From contig NZ_MIKC01000006.1 of assembly GCF_001730315.1 (NCBI RefSeq), positions 1 through 64,000 on the forward strand: a stretch of 64,000 bases of DNA, written 5' to 3'. The DNA comes from Enterococcus ureilyticus (GTDB lineage: Bacteria > Bacillota > Bacilli > Lactobacillales > Enterococcaceae). Below are positions 20,401-32,900 of this stretch, in pieces. Both the position numbers and the translations under genes were made by a program. Numbering within the stretch: the stretch's first letter is position 1; the number at the start of each line of letters is the position of its first letter. The notes under the pieces are model-generated. The model saw only the letters and a list, made by a program, of their open reading frames with translations. It was not told the DNA's origin and did not search any database.

Positions 20401-23400
20401 ATTATGCGATTCAAATCAATCAAGTTGAATATGGCTATCAAATCGCAGAAAATAACCATTTTGGGACGCCAATTTCGATCGATGGTTCATTGAATAATGG
20501 GATTATTTCGTTTGTTTTCATTTATGATAAATCACAATGCAGTGAAGCCATGATTAATGAGTTGAAACTATCCTTTGAAGAAGAATTAGCATCAGTAGTA
20601 GACCATTGTCTTAATCACGCATTACCGGAAAAAACAGCTTCTGATTTTGGTGAGACCGAATGGAATGAAGAGGAATTTAGAAGCGTAGAAATAGCTTTTG
20701 CAAAGCAGAATGCTCAAATTGAAAAAATTTACCCTTTAACACCACTACAAGAAGGGCTATTGTTTCATGAATTCGAACAACAATCAGCAAGTGCCTATAT
20801 CGTTCAGTCCTTGTATGGATTAGGCGATATCAAGGTAGCAGAGTTTAAACAAGCACTTAATTTGTTGGTACAAAAGCATAGTGCGTTAAGAACGACTATT
20901 GTTTATAAAGAGGTTAGTGTTCCTAGACAGGTTATTCGTCAACAAGCTATTTGTGCTATTGAAATCATTGATTTGACAGAGTGTTTAGCGAATGAGAAGG
21001 CTTTAGAAGCAATCAAAAAAGCAAATATCCAACGAGGTTTTGATCTTGAAACAGATGCTTTATTTCGAATTAAGTTAATAAAGAGTGCGCCAAATAATTA
21101 CAAAATGTTGATGAGTTTCCATCATATTATTTTGGATGGATGGTGTAATGCCATCTTACTGAATGACTTACGAGACTTCTATGATCAATTATTGGCAGGA
21201 CAGATTTACGAAGATATCAAGCAAAGACTTGAGCCAGATTATGCTCATGCGGACTATGTGAGTTATTTAATGGAGAGGCCAACGTCTGAGTCAAAAGAAT
21301 ATTGGCATAGATTACTAGAAGATTATACAACGGTTGCAAGTATTTTACCGACAAATGCGATAACTGTCACTTCTGACCAAAATCAAGTCAAACATATTTT
21401 GAATACGCGAGAAAGTGAGCAGATTCGATCTTTAGCAAAGTCATTAAATACAACCGTTAATACCATTTTTGAAGCAGCTTGGGGACTGTTATTGCAAAAC
21501 TATACCAATACTGAGGATGTTGTTTTTGGTCAAGTCGTTTCAGGTAGAAATAGTCCAATCGCTAATATTGAGGATAAAGTTGGCTTGTTTATCAATACGA
21601 TCCCAGTTAGAGTACAAAATCAAAAAAATACTGACTTTAAGACAGTTGTTACTAATTTGCAAATACAATTGAATCAAAGTGGTGCCTATGACTTATATCC
21701 CTTAAGTGAGATTCAAAAAGAACATAAGCTAGGAAATAAGCTTGTACAAACAATCGTTGCGTTTGAAAACTATGAGGAAAATGAGTCACCTAAACAAAAA
21801 ACACCGCAATTTTTATTAGAAGATATTAGAGAAGAGACAAACTATGATCTGACCTTATCCATTCAAAATGGTGAAACATTCGCAATCAGCCTTTTATTTG
21901 ATGTTGCAAAATATACAGAGCAAGGCGTAGATCACATTCTGACCTATTTTTGTCAATTGATGAAATCAGTGATAAAAGCGCCAGCACAGCCAATTTCGAC
22001 AATTGATTTTCTTCCGAAGAATCAGCGAGAATTGATTACCAATCATTTCAATCAAACACCTACAAGTTATCCTGAAAATCGTTCGATTACGGAAATGTTC
22101 ACAGAAGTTTTATCAAACTATCAAAACCAAACTGCCGTTTCTTCTGAGGACCAAGCATTGACTTATGAACAATTGGATCAACGTTCAACGAATTTAGCAC
22201 ATAAATTGAGAAGTCTTGGTGTTGTCACAGGAGATTTAGTGGCTGTTGTGGCAGAACGGAAAGTAGAAACGGTCATGCTTTTTTTAGGAATTTTAAAAGC
22301 TGGTGGGGCATACTTACCAATCGATAGTAATAGTCCGATAGAAAGAATCAATTTCGTTCTCGAAGATGCTAAATGTAAAGTGTTGTGTGATTTTGGACAA
22401 CAATTAATTGGTACGGAAGAACTTGTGACTTGCACAGTTATCACAAATGAAGCTTTTGATACTGGGGACACAACTAACGCACTCCCTCAAAATAGTGCAG
22501 AAGATTTAGCTTATGTTATCTACACTTCTGGTACAACGGGGGTTCCTAAAGGGGTTATGATCACGCATAAAAATGTCTTGCGCTTGGTTAAAAATACAAA
22601 TTATGTTGATTTTAAAGATACGCATATTTTGCAAACAGGTTCTCTAACTTTTGATGCTTGTACCTTTGAAATCTGGGGGGCATTATTAAACGGCGGCGCC
22701 TTATTTATGACGACGGCTAATGTGTTGATGGATCCAAAATCTTTAGAAAATGTCATCGTATCGCAAAAAATCAATACGTTGTTTATGACGACCTCGTTGT
22801 TTGTCAACGTTGTGGAAATGCATCCGACAGCCTTTCATTCATTGAAACGAGTACTCGTTGGTGGGGAAAAGATTGTTGCGTCCCCAATCAAACGCTTTAA
22901 GGAATATAATCCAGCGGTCAGTATCTGTAATATTTATGGGCCAACTGAAAATACGACTTTTTCTTTGTATGAAGATTTAGACTATGACATTGAGACGCTT
23001 ATACCGATTGGAAAACCGATCTCAAATACTACAGCTTATGTCATGAAAAATGACCAATTATGCGGCATCGGAATTCCAGGAGAGCTGTATTTAGGCGGAG
23101 CAGGTTTGGCAAAAGGCTATTTAAATTTGAAAGACAGTACAGAAGCAAAATTTATACATTCTGATTCAAATCAGCGGTTATATAAAACAGGAGATCTTGC
23201 TCGCTGGCTTGAGGATGGTTCGATCGATTATCTTGGACGCGTAGATGATCAAGTGAAAATTAGAGGGTTTAGGATTGAATTAGAAGGCATCACAACAGTC
23301 ATTAAACAACTTCCGTATGTGAGTAATGCAATGACGATTATTTTCGAAGAAAACGGGCAAAAAGAGATTTGTTCGTATGTCCAATTAGAAGAGCCAGTAG

Positions 23401-26400
23401 AGATTGAATTGATTCGTCATGAGTTATTACTGAAATTACCACATTATATGGTACCTAAAGTCATCATGCACGTTGAAAAACTTCAACTCAACAAAAACGG
23501 AAAAACCGATAAATTATCTTTGCCGACACCTGAAATATCAGAGACCGCACATTTTATAGCACCACGAAATGAAGCAGAGTACATTGTTTGTGAAACATTT
23601 GCTGAAATTTTGTCACTGGAAAATGTCAGTGTGACTGATGATTTCTTCAAGTTAGGTGGGCATTCACTTAAAGTAATGCAGTTGTCAGGGCAGTTAGCTA
23701 CAAAAACTGGCATTAAATTAACCTTAGAAGACATTATGACCGGCCGAACAGTTGAGAAGATTGCATTCAACCTACAAAAAGGAGAAACTTATCGTCCAAT
23801 CGAACCAGGAACGAGTTTGGAAGTAAGCCCGGCTCAAAAGCGGATCCTTTTAGTAGAGGAAACCTTGAACAATAGTACAACATATAATATTCCAGTTGTC
23901 TTAACAATCGAAGGTGAGCTGTCTATTGAAAAATTACAAGCTGCTTTACAGCATTTAAGTGAAAAGTATGAAATTTTAAGAACTACCTTTACCTTTAAAG
24001 AAGGTCGCTATAGTCAAACCATTGCGAATAAAATAACGATTCCAATATCTAGTTCAGTTGTTAAGAAAGAGGAATTAGACCAGGCTATTTTTGATTGGAT
24101 TGAACCATTTGATCTAGTCAACGGTCCTTTGATCAAAGGACACGTATTCTCTATTTTACCGCAGGAACAGATTGTGGTTGTGGATATCCACCATGCTATT
24201 TTTGATGGTGAATCGATTCCGACCTTTGTTGCCGAATTAGCCGCCTTTTATAATGGAGAAGAAACAAGGGAAATCGGGATTCAGTATAGAGATTATAGTT
24301 CATGGAAAAATCAATTGGATTTACAAAAACAAGAAGAATTTTGGCTGGATACATTAGCTGATGCAGAATTAAATACGGAGTTTCCAACTGATTTTAGCAG
24401 AGGCTCCGAAGCAAGTTACGCAGGGAAAAGTTTTGCAGTCGAACTGCCAGAAAAACTGAAGCAAAAGATTCAAGAGTTTTGTAAACAACAAGGAATCACT
24501 AGCTATATATTTTATGCTGCATTATTTAATTTACTCCTTTCACGATATACCAGAAAAACAGAAATCATTACAGGAACAGCCATTTCAGGTCGGAATCATC
24601 CAGATTTGGAACAAATGTTAGGAATGTTTGTAAATACGGTCGCATTAAAACAAGAAGTTGATTCTGATGTTGCATTTACGGATTATGTAAAACAAGTGCA
24701 AGCTAATTTCTTTGAAGTTTTTAATAATCAGGATTATCCGTTTGAAAAATTAGTAGAGAAACTTGAAATTAAGCCAAGTCAAACACGGAATCCAATCTTT
24801 GATGTGATGTTTTCTTACGAAAACATTGAAGATGTTCATTATTCATTGGGTACGGCTAAGATGAGTTATTATGAACTGCCGAATAATACAGCGAAATTTG
24901 ATTTAACATTAACGGTCAAAGAGCATGCTGAGCAAGTATCCATCAATTGGGATTACAATTTCCAGTTATTCAAAGAAGAAACAATGAAAAAAACATCAGA
25001 ACATTTTATCATGTTGCTCACGAATGCACTTGATCAGCCAAAAAGTCCCTTAACTGAACTTTCAATGATCGATCAATCAGAAAAAGAAAAAATTTGTTAC
25101 ACATTTAATAACCAAGAACAAACATCATTGCAGCATGAGACGATTATTTCTTGGTTTGAAGAAAATGTTATAAAATACCCAGACCGTATTGCCGTAGGTA
25201 TTGAGACGACCGAGGTCACCTATGCTGAATTGAACGAAATGGCAAATGGAATTGCCAAGAGATTAAAAGAAGCAGGTGTGAAAAGACAAGATGTTGTTGG
25301 CTTATTATTCCATCGTTCGATTGAATTTGTAGCAGCGATTTATGGTGTATTAAAGATAGGGGCGACGTATCTACCAATTGATGTTGAACTACCAACAAAG
25401 AGAATTGATTATATTTTAGAAAATAGTCAGGCAAAAGAGATCTTAACGAACGGGTGGTCGAATTCTTCAGCTATCCAAACGATTGTGGTATCATCGATCG
25501 ATCGAACATCAGAAAATTTAGCCTTAAATTGTTCCGGCGAAGATTGTGCCTATATTATTTATACTTCTGGCAGTACTGGACATCCTAAAGGTGTCAAAAT
25601 CAGACACAATAGTTTGATCAACTTGATTGAATGGCAAAAAGAACAAGGAAAAGTGAATGACCAAAGTGTTATCTTACAAAAAGCAACGTGCTCCTTTGAT
25701 GCATCGGTATGGGAGATTTTCTTAGCTACATTATCTGGTGCAAAACTACAAATGCTGACAGAAGATGAAAATCAAGATTATGCTAGATTGCTACAAGTGA
25801 TCCAAACCAAACAGGTCACCCATACACTGATGGTTCCCACTGTTTTTGATTCTATTTTAGATTTTATGAAAGCAGAAAATTTGGCTGAAGCGTTAGATGG
25901 ACTGGAAAAAATCTATCTAGGTGCAGAAGCTTTAACGACACAATTATTAGAGAAATATGCTGAAGTTACTCAAAACAAAAGGAATCTAACCAAAATCACG
26001 AATTTGTACGGTCCAACTGAGATAACCGTTTGTGCTACTTTTTATGAAGTACAGGTTGAAGATTTAAATGATCGTATCGCCATTGGACAACCTATTCAAA
26101 ATACACAGGTTTATATTATGAATGAAGAAAAACTGTGTGGAATCGATGTTGTAGGAGAAATTTGTGTCGGCGGGGCTGGCGTATTCAAAGAATATTTAGG
26201 CTCTGAAAGTCAAACGATGGAAAAACTAATTCCTAGTATCGTTAAGGAAAACGACTATCTCTATCGAACAGGAGATCTCGGAAAAGTAGATGAAAAGGGG
26301 CAAATTCACTATCTTGGACGAATCGATAAACAGGTTAAAATTCGTGGGTTTAGAATTGAAATCGAAGAAATTGAAAAAGAATTATTGAAACAGCCAATGA

Positions 26401-26921
26401 TTTCAAGTGCGGCAGTGATCGTCAATGAGCGTCTAGGAAGCCCACAATTATGTGCCTATTTAGTAAGTGAATCAACCTTAACGATTCCAGCGATCTTGGC
26501 AGAGCTAAAAGACGTATTCCCTGATTATATGATTCCAAGTTTTATCAAACAAATTGATGAACTGCCTAAAAATCACAATGGTAAATTAGATGAAAAGGCC
26601 TTACAAGAAATCCCAATTGAGTATCACACAACAATCGTTCCACCATCAACCAAAGATGAGGCAAAACTATTACCGCTATTTAAAGAGGTCTTAAATGTTG
26701 ACAATATTGGTATAACGGATAGCTTCTTTGAACTTGGCGGCTATTCGATCAAGGCAGTTGAGCTAACAAGAAGAATCGAAAATGAATTTAGCTTAAGAGT
26801 ATCTCTAAAAGATATTATGAAAGAACAAAACGTGAAAAACATTGCGAAAATGATTAAGAAAAAAAATAAAAAAGTTTTTCAACCGTTACTAAAAGCTGCT
26901 GAGGAGTGCCTAGATGAGTAA
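17466..26921 (+). CDS. Nonribosomal peptide synthetase 1 (A-T-E / C-A-T / C-A-T)
   Basis: A 3151-residue, three-module synthetase. Module 1 has no C domain: A1 (about 35-525, YTSGTTGNPKG near 180), T1 (GGDS, Ser near 574) and epimerase E1 (about 625-1045, HHLMVDG near 755, EGHGRE near 891). Module 2: C of the D-to-L class (HHIILDG near 1219), A2 (about 1530-2020), T2 (GGHS near 2067). Module 3: C (HHAIFDG near 2242), A3 (about 2560-3045), T3 (GGYS near 3094). Hand-aligned specificity residues are DAGVYALIGK (A1, unclear), DAFFLGITFK (A2, Val/Ile-like) and DAWLYGLVCK (A3, possibly Leu-like). Starting with A-T-E means a D-amino acid with a free amine begins the peptide. A1 has INGLRIE where others have IRGFRIE. 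The start is uncertain (GTG 17466 or TTG 17478). Confidence 0.95.
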   Translation: MGYELENILINLLGESEYEKVIHEFNPNRNTNYKDLDLVTWFELEVQKHPQRDAVSISGETVTYEQLDQRANHIAKILVESGVGQEDLIGIILNRSIELVSTILGVLKSGAAFLPIDPENPEERIKYIIEDSHVKQIITDNNSKEKWATSLTKKVISPNFTTACNKAPALSYSPSQLAYVIYTSGTTGNPKGVMVEHKGLVNFIKWKLGTTNFDKKSVMLQKATCSFDAAVGEIFLGILGGVKLQLLTDQENNNFSLLLDVIQKNQVTHMVMIPTVLSVFLDYVVEVNKESYLSCLNTLYIAGEKLEETLVKKICTVTSLKKENIYNLYGPTEASIGSTYFHLAELKEQTAVSIGKGIDNATIYIMNGDQLCGVDEAGELCIGGAGVARGYLNRPELTAEKFVDHYFGLPGKIYRTGDLAKWQRDGNLEYLGRIDEQVKINGLRIELSEIKNTLASYPKIDDSAVIVSEDNQLLAYYVSKEDYQEDHLKAYLEKKLPLYMVPKRFIKIAVLPVNSNGKLDKEKLPAIEDEPSVSVQTIVAAKTENERILIEVFSAVLNNKNIGCNHNFFEIGGDSIKAIRIVSKLRELGYNLSVPTIMGEKNLGAIATYMESIQLESVEQDEQMIVGETPLSPIQQYFFESKLPEPEHFNQTFLLECANLQPDIFEKALQAVCNHHDLLRAVYPDDKQIIQEPNNSALFEMRSFDLACEKADAISEKIEELSNKLQASLHLAEGPLIKVGMFHTKETSYISLIVHHLMVDGISWRILVEDINIAYKQILENRAVELPMKTASFSKWCQTLEDFSTSEMLEKERPYWNKISKLAQQANTHLCVPQNDLGTGLDEISLSKELTENLILHSNKSYNTEINDLLVTALFRTINKRTKANTISVRMEGHGREPIHKPIHIDRTIGWFTTIYPVVCTEIGSTLQQDIKRVKENLRRIPNHGLGYSILDCYDEQFEGVQTEITFNYLGDFEQESSDYAIQINQVEYGYQIAENNHFGTPISIDGSLNNGIISFVFIYDKSQCSEAMINELKLSFEEELASVVDHCLNHALPEKTASDFGETEWNEEEFRSVEIAFAKQNAQIEKIYPLTPLQEGLLFHEFEQQSASAYIVQSLYGLGDIKVAEFKQALNLLVQKHSALRTTIVYKEVSVPRQVIRQQAICAIEIIDLTECLANEKALEAIKKANIQRGFDLETDALFRIKLIKSAPNNYKMLMSFHHIILDGWCNAILLNDLRDFYDQLLAGQIYEDIKQRLEPDYAHADYVSYLMERPTSESKEYWHRLLEDYTTVASILPTNAITVTSDQNQVKHILNTRESEQIRSLAKSLNTTVNTIFEAAWGLLLQNYTNTEDVVFGQVVSGRNSPIANIEDKVGLFINTIPVRVQNQKNTDFKTVVTNLQIQLNQSGAYDLYPLSEIQKEHKLGNKLVQTIVAFENYEENESPKQKTPQFLLEDIREETNYDLTLSIQNGETFAISLLFDVAKYTEQGVDHILTYFCQLMKSVIKAPAQPISTIDFLPKNQRELITNHFNQTPTSYPENRSITEMFTEVLSNYQNQTAVSSEDQALTYEQLDQRSTNLAHKLRSLGVVTGDLVAVVAERKVETVMLFLGILKAGGAYLPIDSNSPIERINFVLEDAKCKVLCDFGQQLIGTEELVTCTVITNEAFDTGDTTNALPQNSAEDLAYVIYTSGTTGVPKGVMITHKNVLRLVKNTNYVDFKDTHILQTGSLTFDACTFEIWGALLNGGALFMTTANVLMDPKSLENVIVSQKINTLFMTTSLFVNVVEMHPTAFHSLKRVLVGGEKIVASPIKRFKEYNPAVSICNIYGPTENTTFSLYEDLDYDIETLIPIGKPISNTTAYVMKNDQLCGIGIPGELYLGGAGLAKGYLNLKDSTEAKFIHSDSNQRLYKTGDLARWLEDGSIDYLGRVDDQVKIRGFRIELEGITTVIKQLPYVSNAMTIIFEENGQKEICSYVQLEEPVEIELIRHELLLKLPHYMVPKVIMHVEKLQLNKNGKTDKLSLPTPEISETAHFIAPRNEAEYIVCETFAEILSLENVSVTDDFFKLGGHSLKVMQLSGQLATKTGIKLTLEDIMTGRTVEKIAFNLQKGETYRPIEPGTSLEVSPAQKRILLVEETLNNSTTYNIPVVLTIEGELSIEKLQAALQHLSEKYEILRTTFTFKEGRYSQTIANKITIPISSSVVKKEELDQAIFDWIEPFDLVNGPLIKGHVFSILPQEQIVVVDIHHAIFDGESIPTFVAELAAFYNGEETREIGIQYRDYSSWKNQLDLQKQEEFWLDTLADAELNTEFPTDFSRGSEASYAGKSFAVELPEKLKQKIQEFCKQQGITSYIFYAALFNLLLSRYTRKTEIITGTAISGRNHPDLEQMLGMFVNTVALKQEVDSDVAFTDYVKQVQANFFEVFNNQDYPFEKLVEKLEIKPSQTRNPIFDVMFSYENIEDVHYSLGTAKMSYYELPNNTAKFDLTLTVKEHAEQVSINWDYNFQLFKEETMKKTSEHFIMLLTNALDQPKSPLTELSMIDQSEKEKICYTFNNQEQTSLQHETIISWFEENVIKYPDRIAVGIETTEVTYAELNEMANGIAKRLKEAGVKRQDVVGLLFHRSIEFVAAIYGVLKIGATYLPIDVELPTKRIDYILENSQAKEILTNGWSNSSAIQTIVVSSIDRTSENLALNCSGEDCAYIIYTSGSTGHPKGVKIRHNSLINLIEWQKEQGKVNDQSVILQKATCSFDASVWEIFLATLSGAKLQMLTEDENQDYARLLQVIQTKQVTHTLMVPTVFDSILDFMKAENLAEALDGLEKIYLGAEALTTQLLEKYAEVTQNKRNLTKITNLYGPTEITVCATFYEVQVEDLNDRIAIGQPIQNTQVYIMNEEKLCGIDVVGEICVGGAGVFKEYLGSESQTMEKLIPSIVKENDYLYRTGDLGKVDEKGQIHYLGRIDKQVKIRGFRIEIEEIEKELLKQPMISSAAVIVNERLGSPQLCAYLVSESTLTIPAILAELKDVFPDYMIPSFIKQIDELPKNHNGKLDEKALQEIPIEYHTTIVPPSTKDEAKLLPLFKEVLNVDNIGITDSFFELGGYSIKAVELTRRIENEFSLRVSLKDIMKEQNVKNIAKMIKKKNKKVFQPLLKAAEECLDE

Positions 26922-29900
26922 AAAATATTTAATGAGTTCCAATCAAAGAAGAATTTATACACTTGAAAAAACACAAGAATCGAGCGTTACGTATAATATG
27001 CCGATTATTTTGAAACTTGAAAAAGAGCTGGACTATAACCGCTTAAATCAGGCATTTAATCAGTTATGTGAAAGGCATGAAGCGTTCCGAACAAGTTTCT
27101 CGATTGAAAAAGATAAATTTGTCCAAAACATACATCCGCCAGAAATCAGACAAATCGAAAGAATCAAAGGGGATACCAAGAATGAAATGATTGAACAATT
27201 TGTTCGACCCTTCGATTTGAACCAAGCACCTCTAATCAGATTAGGAATAGGCAAAGATCAAGAGGGATATACACTGGTGATTATCGATGTTCACCATATT
27301 ATTTCAGATGGTACCTCGACAGGGATTTTATTAGAAGAATTAAGTGAGCTTTATGATGGAAATGAAATGGACCCAGTTGACCTTCACTATAAAGACTTTT
27401 CGGCTTGGCAAAATAGTATAGATTTAGAAGAGCAAGCAGAATTTTGGGAAGCAGAATTTTTCGAACCTTTACCAGAAACAGAGCTGCCAGTTGATTTTAA
27501 AAAGCAAAAGAGCCAAAAAGTGAAAGGGAATCATGTAGAGATGAAACTTGATGCTTCGATCAAAGCAAAAATCGAAGCATTCAATAAACAAAAGCAAACA
27601 ACAAGTTTCATGATCTATTTGACCGCTTTGATGATTTTTCTAACCAAGTTAAATCGTCAAGATCGTGTAGTAATTGGAACTGCTGCACAAGGGCGTAATC
27701 ATCCTTCAGCGCAAGAAATGATCGGCATGTTTGTTAATACTTTGCCAATCATTGGTACTATCAATGATCAGAAAAATTTTACCGAGATCTTAGAAGATGT
27801 GAAAAATAAAAGCCTAGATGTTTTTGAGAACCAGGATTATCCGTACGAAAAAATCGCCGCATTAGCTCCTAAAAATCCGATTTTTGATGTGATGTTTTCT
27901 TATGAAGTCGGTTATGATGAAACAGTCTATTTAGGTGGTCAACTTGCAAAAGTGGAGCAAATTCAGCTAGAGGTGTCAAAATTTGATTTGACGGTCACAT
28001 TGATCGAGCATGAGACAGACTATACAATCAATTGGGAGTACAATACGGAGCTGTTTAAAGAAGCGACAATTCAGCGATTGGCAGACTATTTTGGTGTGTT
28101 GTTAGCTAATTTATTAGCAGAGTCTGAACAGCCTGTTTGCGAGCTTCAATATTTAAATCTGGCACAGATCACTGAAATAAAAGAAACCTTTAATCAATCA
28201 AACAGTCACGTCAATCAAGAGGATTTTATTTCACCAATTGAGCAATTTGAAGCGCAAGTACGAAAAAATCCAGAGAAAATGGCTGTTCATTATTTACAAG
28301 AACAACTAACTTACAAAGCGTTAAACGAACGAGCAAATGCGGTAGCAAAAGAATTGAAAGCGGAACGGGTCGGGAAAAATGATGTAGTTGCCTTGATCGT
28401 TGAACAAACTGCGGAGCTGATAGTAGGTATTCTTGGCATTTTAAAGGCTGGTGCTGCGTATCTCCCAATTACACCAACGACACCGATCGAACGGATCAAC
28501 TATATCATAAAAGACAGTCAAGCCAAGGCAGTTCTATGTTCACCAACAACGAATCAGCTGGTTGGGAAAGCACTTATTTGCAAACCAACGATTCTACAAG
28601 CGGAAAAAAGTCGCCGAGAATCTGTTGAAAGAGAGGCTGTTGCAGGTTCAGATCTAGCCTATATTATTTATACTTCAGGTAGTACTGGAAAGCCGAAAGG
28701 TGTAATGATTGAAAATCATTCTTTGATGAACTTGATAGAATGGCAAGAAAAAGAAGGCAATGTAACTGAAAATAGCGTGATTTTACAAAAAGCAATCTAT
28801 ACGTTTGATGCCTCTGTCTGGGAGATTTTTCTAGCACTGCTTTCAGGTGCTTCACTACAAATGTTATCACCGCAACAACACGATGATTTTGGTCAATTAC
28901 TGGATGTATTTGAAAAGAATCACGTGACACATTTCCTGTTAGTACCAACATTTCTAGAAGCCTTATTGAACTACACGAAAGAAAATAAACGTGAAAAAGC
29001 ATTTGAACAGATTGAAGCAGCCTATGTAGGCGCTGAAAAAGTGACGAATCTGTTACTTAATCAATTTGTGAGCTGTACGAACAAGAAATTGTCGATTATT
29101 CGTAACTTATATGGACCGACAGAAGGAACGGTTTGTGCAACGTATTATCGCTATCCAGATCAGTTGGATAACCAAGATACACTGATAGGAAGTCCTATCC
29201 AACAAGCCCAAGTGTACGTGATGAATAACCAGACATATTGTGGTGTTGGAATTCCAGGAGAGTTATGTATCGGGGGTGCTGGTGTTGCCAGAGGTTATTT
29301 AAATCAACCAGAATTAACTGCTAAACAATTCGTGTCATTAGAGGACCAAGTGATTTATAAAACAGGTGATTTAGGGAAATATAGAGCTGATGGCTCGATC
29401 GATTATCTTGGACGAATCGATCAGCAAGTGAAAATCCGTGGATTTCGTGTGGAGTTAGCGGAAGTCAAGCAAACACTCTTACAAGTGCCAGAAGTAATCT
29501 CTGCCGCTGTGACAGTCAGAGTGCAAAAAGAGACAACCTATCTTTGCGCCTATATTGTGACACAACAGTTAGTGGCAGAAAGTACCTTAAAAGATTATTT
29601 GGGCCGAACATTACCAGATTATATGGTACCGAATTATTTCATTTTCTTAGAGAAATTACCCATCACTGCAAATGGTAAATTGGATGAAAAACAACTGCCT
29701 GAGCCTAAGATAACGAAAGGAAAAGCCTTTTTAAACCCAACAACAGAAACCGAAGAACAAGCAGTGGCTTTGTTCAAAGAGATTTTACAATTAGAGAAAG
29801 TCAACCTGTTAGATAGTTTTTATGAACTAGGCGGCGATTCAATTAAAGCAATCCGCATCGTTTCCAAAGCGAGAGAACTTGAGTATCAATTAACCGTTAA

Positions 29901-32900
29901 AGAAATCATGCAAGCAGGAACCATCAAAGAAATAGCACAGAAAATGAAGCCGATCACTCGAAAAATGGCTCAAGAAATGGTTACAGGCATAGTACCACGT
30001 AGCCCGATACAAGAATTTTTTTATTCAAGTTTATTAGACAAGCCAGAACATTTTAACCAGTCACTGATTTTAGAAACAAACTCTTCCTTAGATGAAATGC
30101 TGTTGAAAAAAGCTTTAGATGAAATTGTTCAGCATCACGATCTGCTTAGAATGACGGTGGATCAAGAAATGGAACAAAGAATTGATGCCTGGGAGCCAAC
30201 AAAAAACTATGAGTTTCATTCTTTCCAGCTAAATGAGAGTGTGCTGGATATAGCGAAAGAACTCCATACAATCGGAGCACCTTTTCAAGCAATGTTTACA
30301 TTTGAGCGATCGCCGCTACTTAGGATTTTAGTTTTTCACACTAAAAATAAGACCTATCTTTGGGTTCAAATGCACCATTTGATCGTGGATGCTGTGTCAT
30401 GGCAAATCTTTATTGAAGATTTAAATAATAGCTATGAACAGTTGAAGAAGGGCCAAAGAATCCAACTTCCACAAAAAACAATTTCTTATTCAGCTTGGAG
30501 TGCTGGCTTGAGTGAGCTAACAACGCGATATGAAATCAGCAAAGATGAGGCCTATTGGCAAGAAATCAATCAGAAAATTGCCCACACAGCGATTTTTGAT
30601 CGTGACAGTCCTTCGATTCAAAGCCATACAATGACCTTTGCGTTAGGAATAGCAGAAACCAAGCAGCTTCGCTTTGAAGCAAACAAGGCGTTTTCTACGG
30701 AAATCAGCGATTTACTGTTGACGGCCTTGGCTAACGCTTTAGAAACGACTGTTGGTCAATCTAGTCTTTCTATTACATTAGAAGGTCACGGTCGTGAATT
30801 TTTTGACTCAATAGGCTCTGTTGACAGAACGATTGGTTGGTTTACTTCGATGTATCCTCTAGTAGTTACAGTGGCAAAAACGTTACCTGAAACAATTAAA
30901 AGTGTGAAAGAGTCGATTCGAAAAATACCTAATAAAGGGATGAGTTACGGTTTACTAAGAACATATACTGATAAAATCACAAATAAAAAAACAGATGTGG
31001 TCTTTAATTATCTTGGAGAGCTAGGCGAAAGAGTAGAGGGGACAAAGCCATTTACCATCAGTACCATTAAAAATGTAAAGGATAGTGCTAAAGAAAATAC
31101 GATCGGAAGCCCGTTGTCTGTGAACTGCTATATTCAAAATGGACAATTGATTACTGATTTAGTTTATATGGAACCGATTCTTTCACATGAACAAATGCTT
31201 GCAATCAGTAATAGCTATCAAGAAGAACTCACTGCCGTTGCAACTTATTGCGCAACGATTGCGAAACCACAAAAAACCGCTTCTGATCTAGGTGAGCTTT
31301 CATGGAATCAGGTTGAATTTGATATTGCACAACAAAAAGCTGAGGAACTTGGCATTGGGGAAATGCAGCGCATCATTCCATTAACTTCAATGCAAGAAGG
31401 GTTACTATACCATAAATTATTGGATGAAACTTCGACCAGTTATGTGATTCAATGTTCTTACGATGTAAACGGGCAAATGAATGACAGCATACTTATAGAA
31501 AGTTTAAAAGTACTTGCTGAAAAACATCCTGCATTGAAAACCAATATCATGTATAAAGATATCAAAAATCCAAGACAAGTGATCTTTGCGAATCGTTTAT
31601 TGGAAAGTGCAAGATTGGACTTTTCTAAAGATAGAAACGCCGATGAACGATTTATACAATTCAAAATCGCAGATGTAGAAAGAGGTTTTGATTTAGAGCA
31701 AGAGGCACTATTTAGAGTGACGTTGGTAGATTTGCCAAAAGGGCAACGACTTATTTTCACGTTTCATCATATTATTATGGATGGTTGGTGTTTGTCGATT
31801 GTTTTGAATGATTGGATGCAGATTTATGAAGCGTTACAAAGTGGTGAAGAACCAATCACTTTGGCTCAAATTGAACCGGATACGGTGTACGAAGACTATG
31901 CAAGAACAGTAGCTGATTTAGATAAAAAAGCAAGCTTAGATTATTGGGAAAACTTACTAGAAGGATACGAAACACAGGCTAGTTTTACAGGAATGTATCC
32001 TAAAAATGAGAACAATGCTGAGGTCAAAGCGATTTTTGAATCACTTTCGCAAGAAGAAACAAAGGTACTTCAAGCGTTTGCTAAACAAAATAACGTTACA
32101 TTAAACACGATTGTCGAGGCAATTTGGGGTCTTATCTTACAACGTTATAATCATACAGATGATGTCGTTTTCGGGAAAATGGTTTCTGGTAGAAACTTAC
32201 AATTAGCAGGAATTGAGCAAGCTGTGGGCTTATTTATCAATGCCATTCCTGTTAGAGTGAAAACAGAGGAAAGTGATTCGTTCGCAACGCTGGTCAAAAC
32301 GATTCAACAACAATCGATCGAAAGTGATGAGCATACGTATTGTTCCTTATCTGAAATTCAAAATAGAAGCTTATTGGGCAAAGAATTGATCCATACAATC
32401 GTGGTTTTTGAAAATTTTGCTGTTCAAGAAGCCAATGAAGCAGTAAATTTACTAGGGGAAATGGAAGACTATCGCGAACAAACCAGTTATCCAATCTCTT
32501 TAAGTGTGGGTGCCTCAGATGAGTTGAGTTTTAAATTAATGTTTGACGAACGCTTATTTACAGAAGTCGAGGCCAAGCTTATTTTATCTCGCATTAGTTG
32601 TGCTTTAAAAGAGCTAGTGCAAAATCCAACATTGAATTGTGAGGATTTTTCTCTAGTGAATGCAGCGGAACAAGAACAAGTAGTCGTTGATTTTAATCCA
32701 AAAGAACAAGAGAAAAATAGCTATCCGACTATTCTAAGTGCGTTAAAAGAGCAAGCGAGTGCATGTCCTGAGCAAATCGCCGTTGTGTTTGAACAAGAGC
32801 AGCTGACCTATGCTCAATTAGAAGAAAAATCAACACTTCTAGCAAAACGTCTAGTTGCAGCAGATATCGGGAAAACAGGCTTTATTGGTTTATATAGTGA

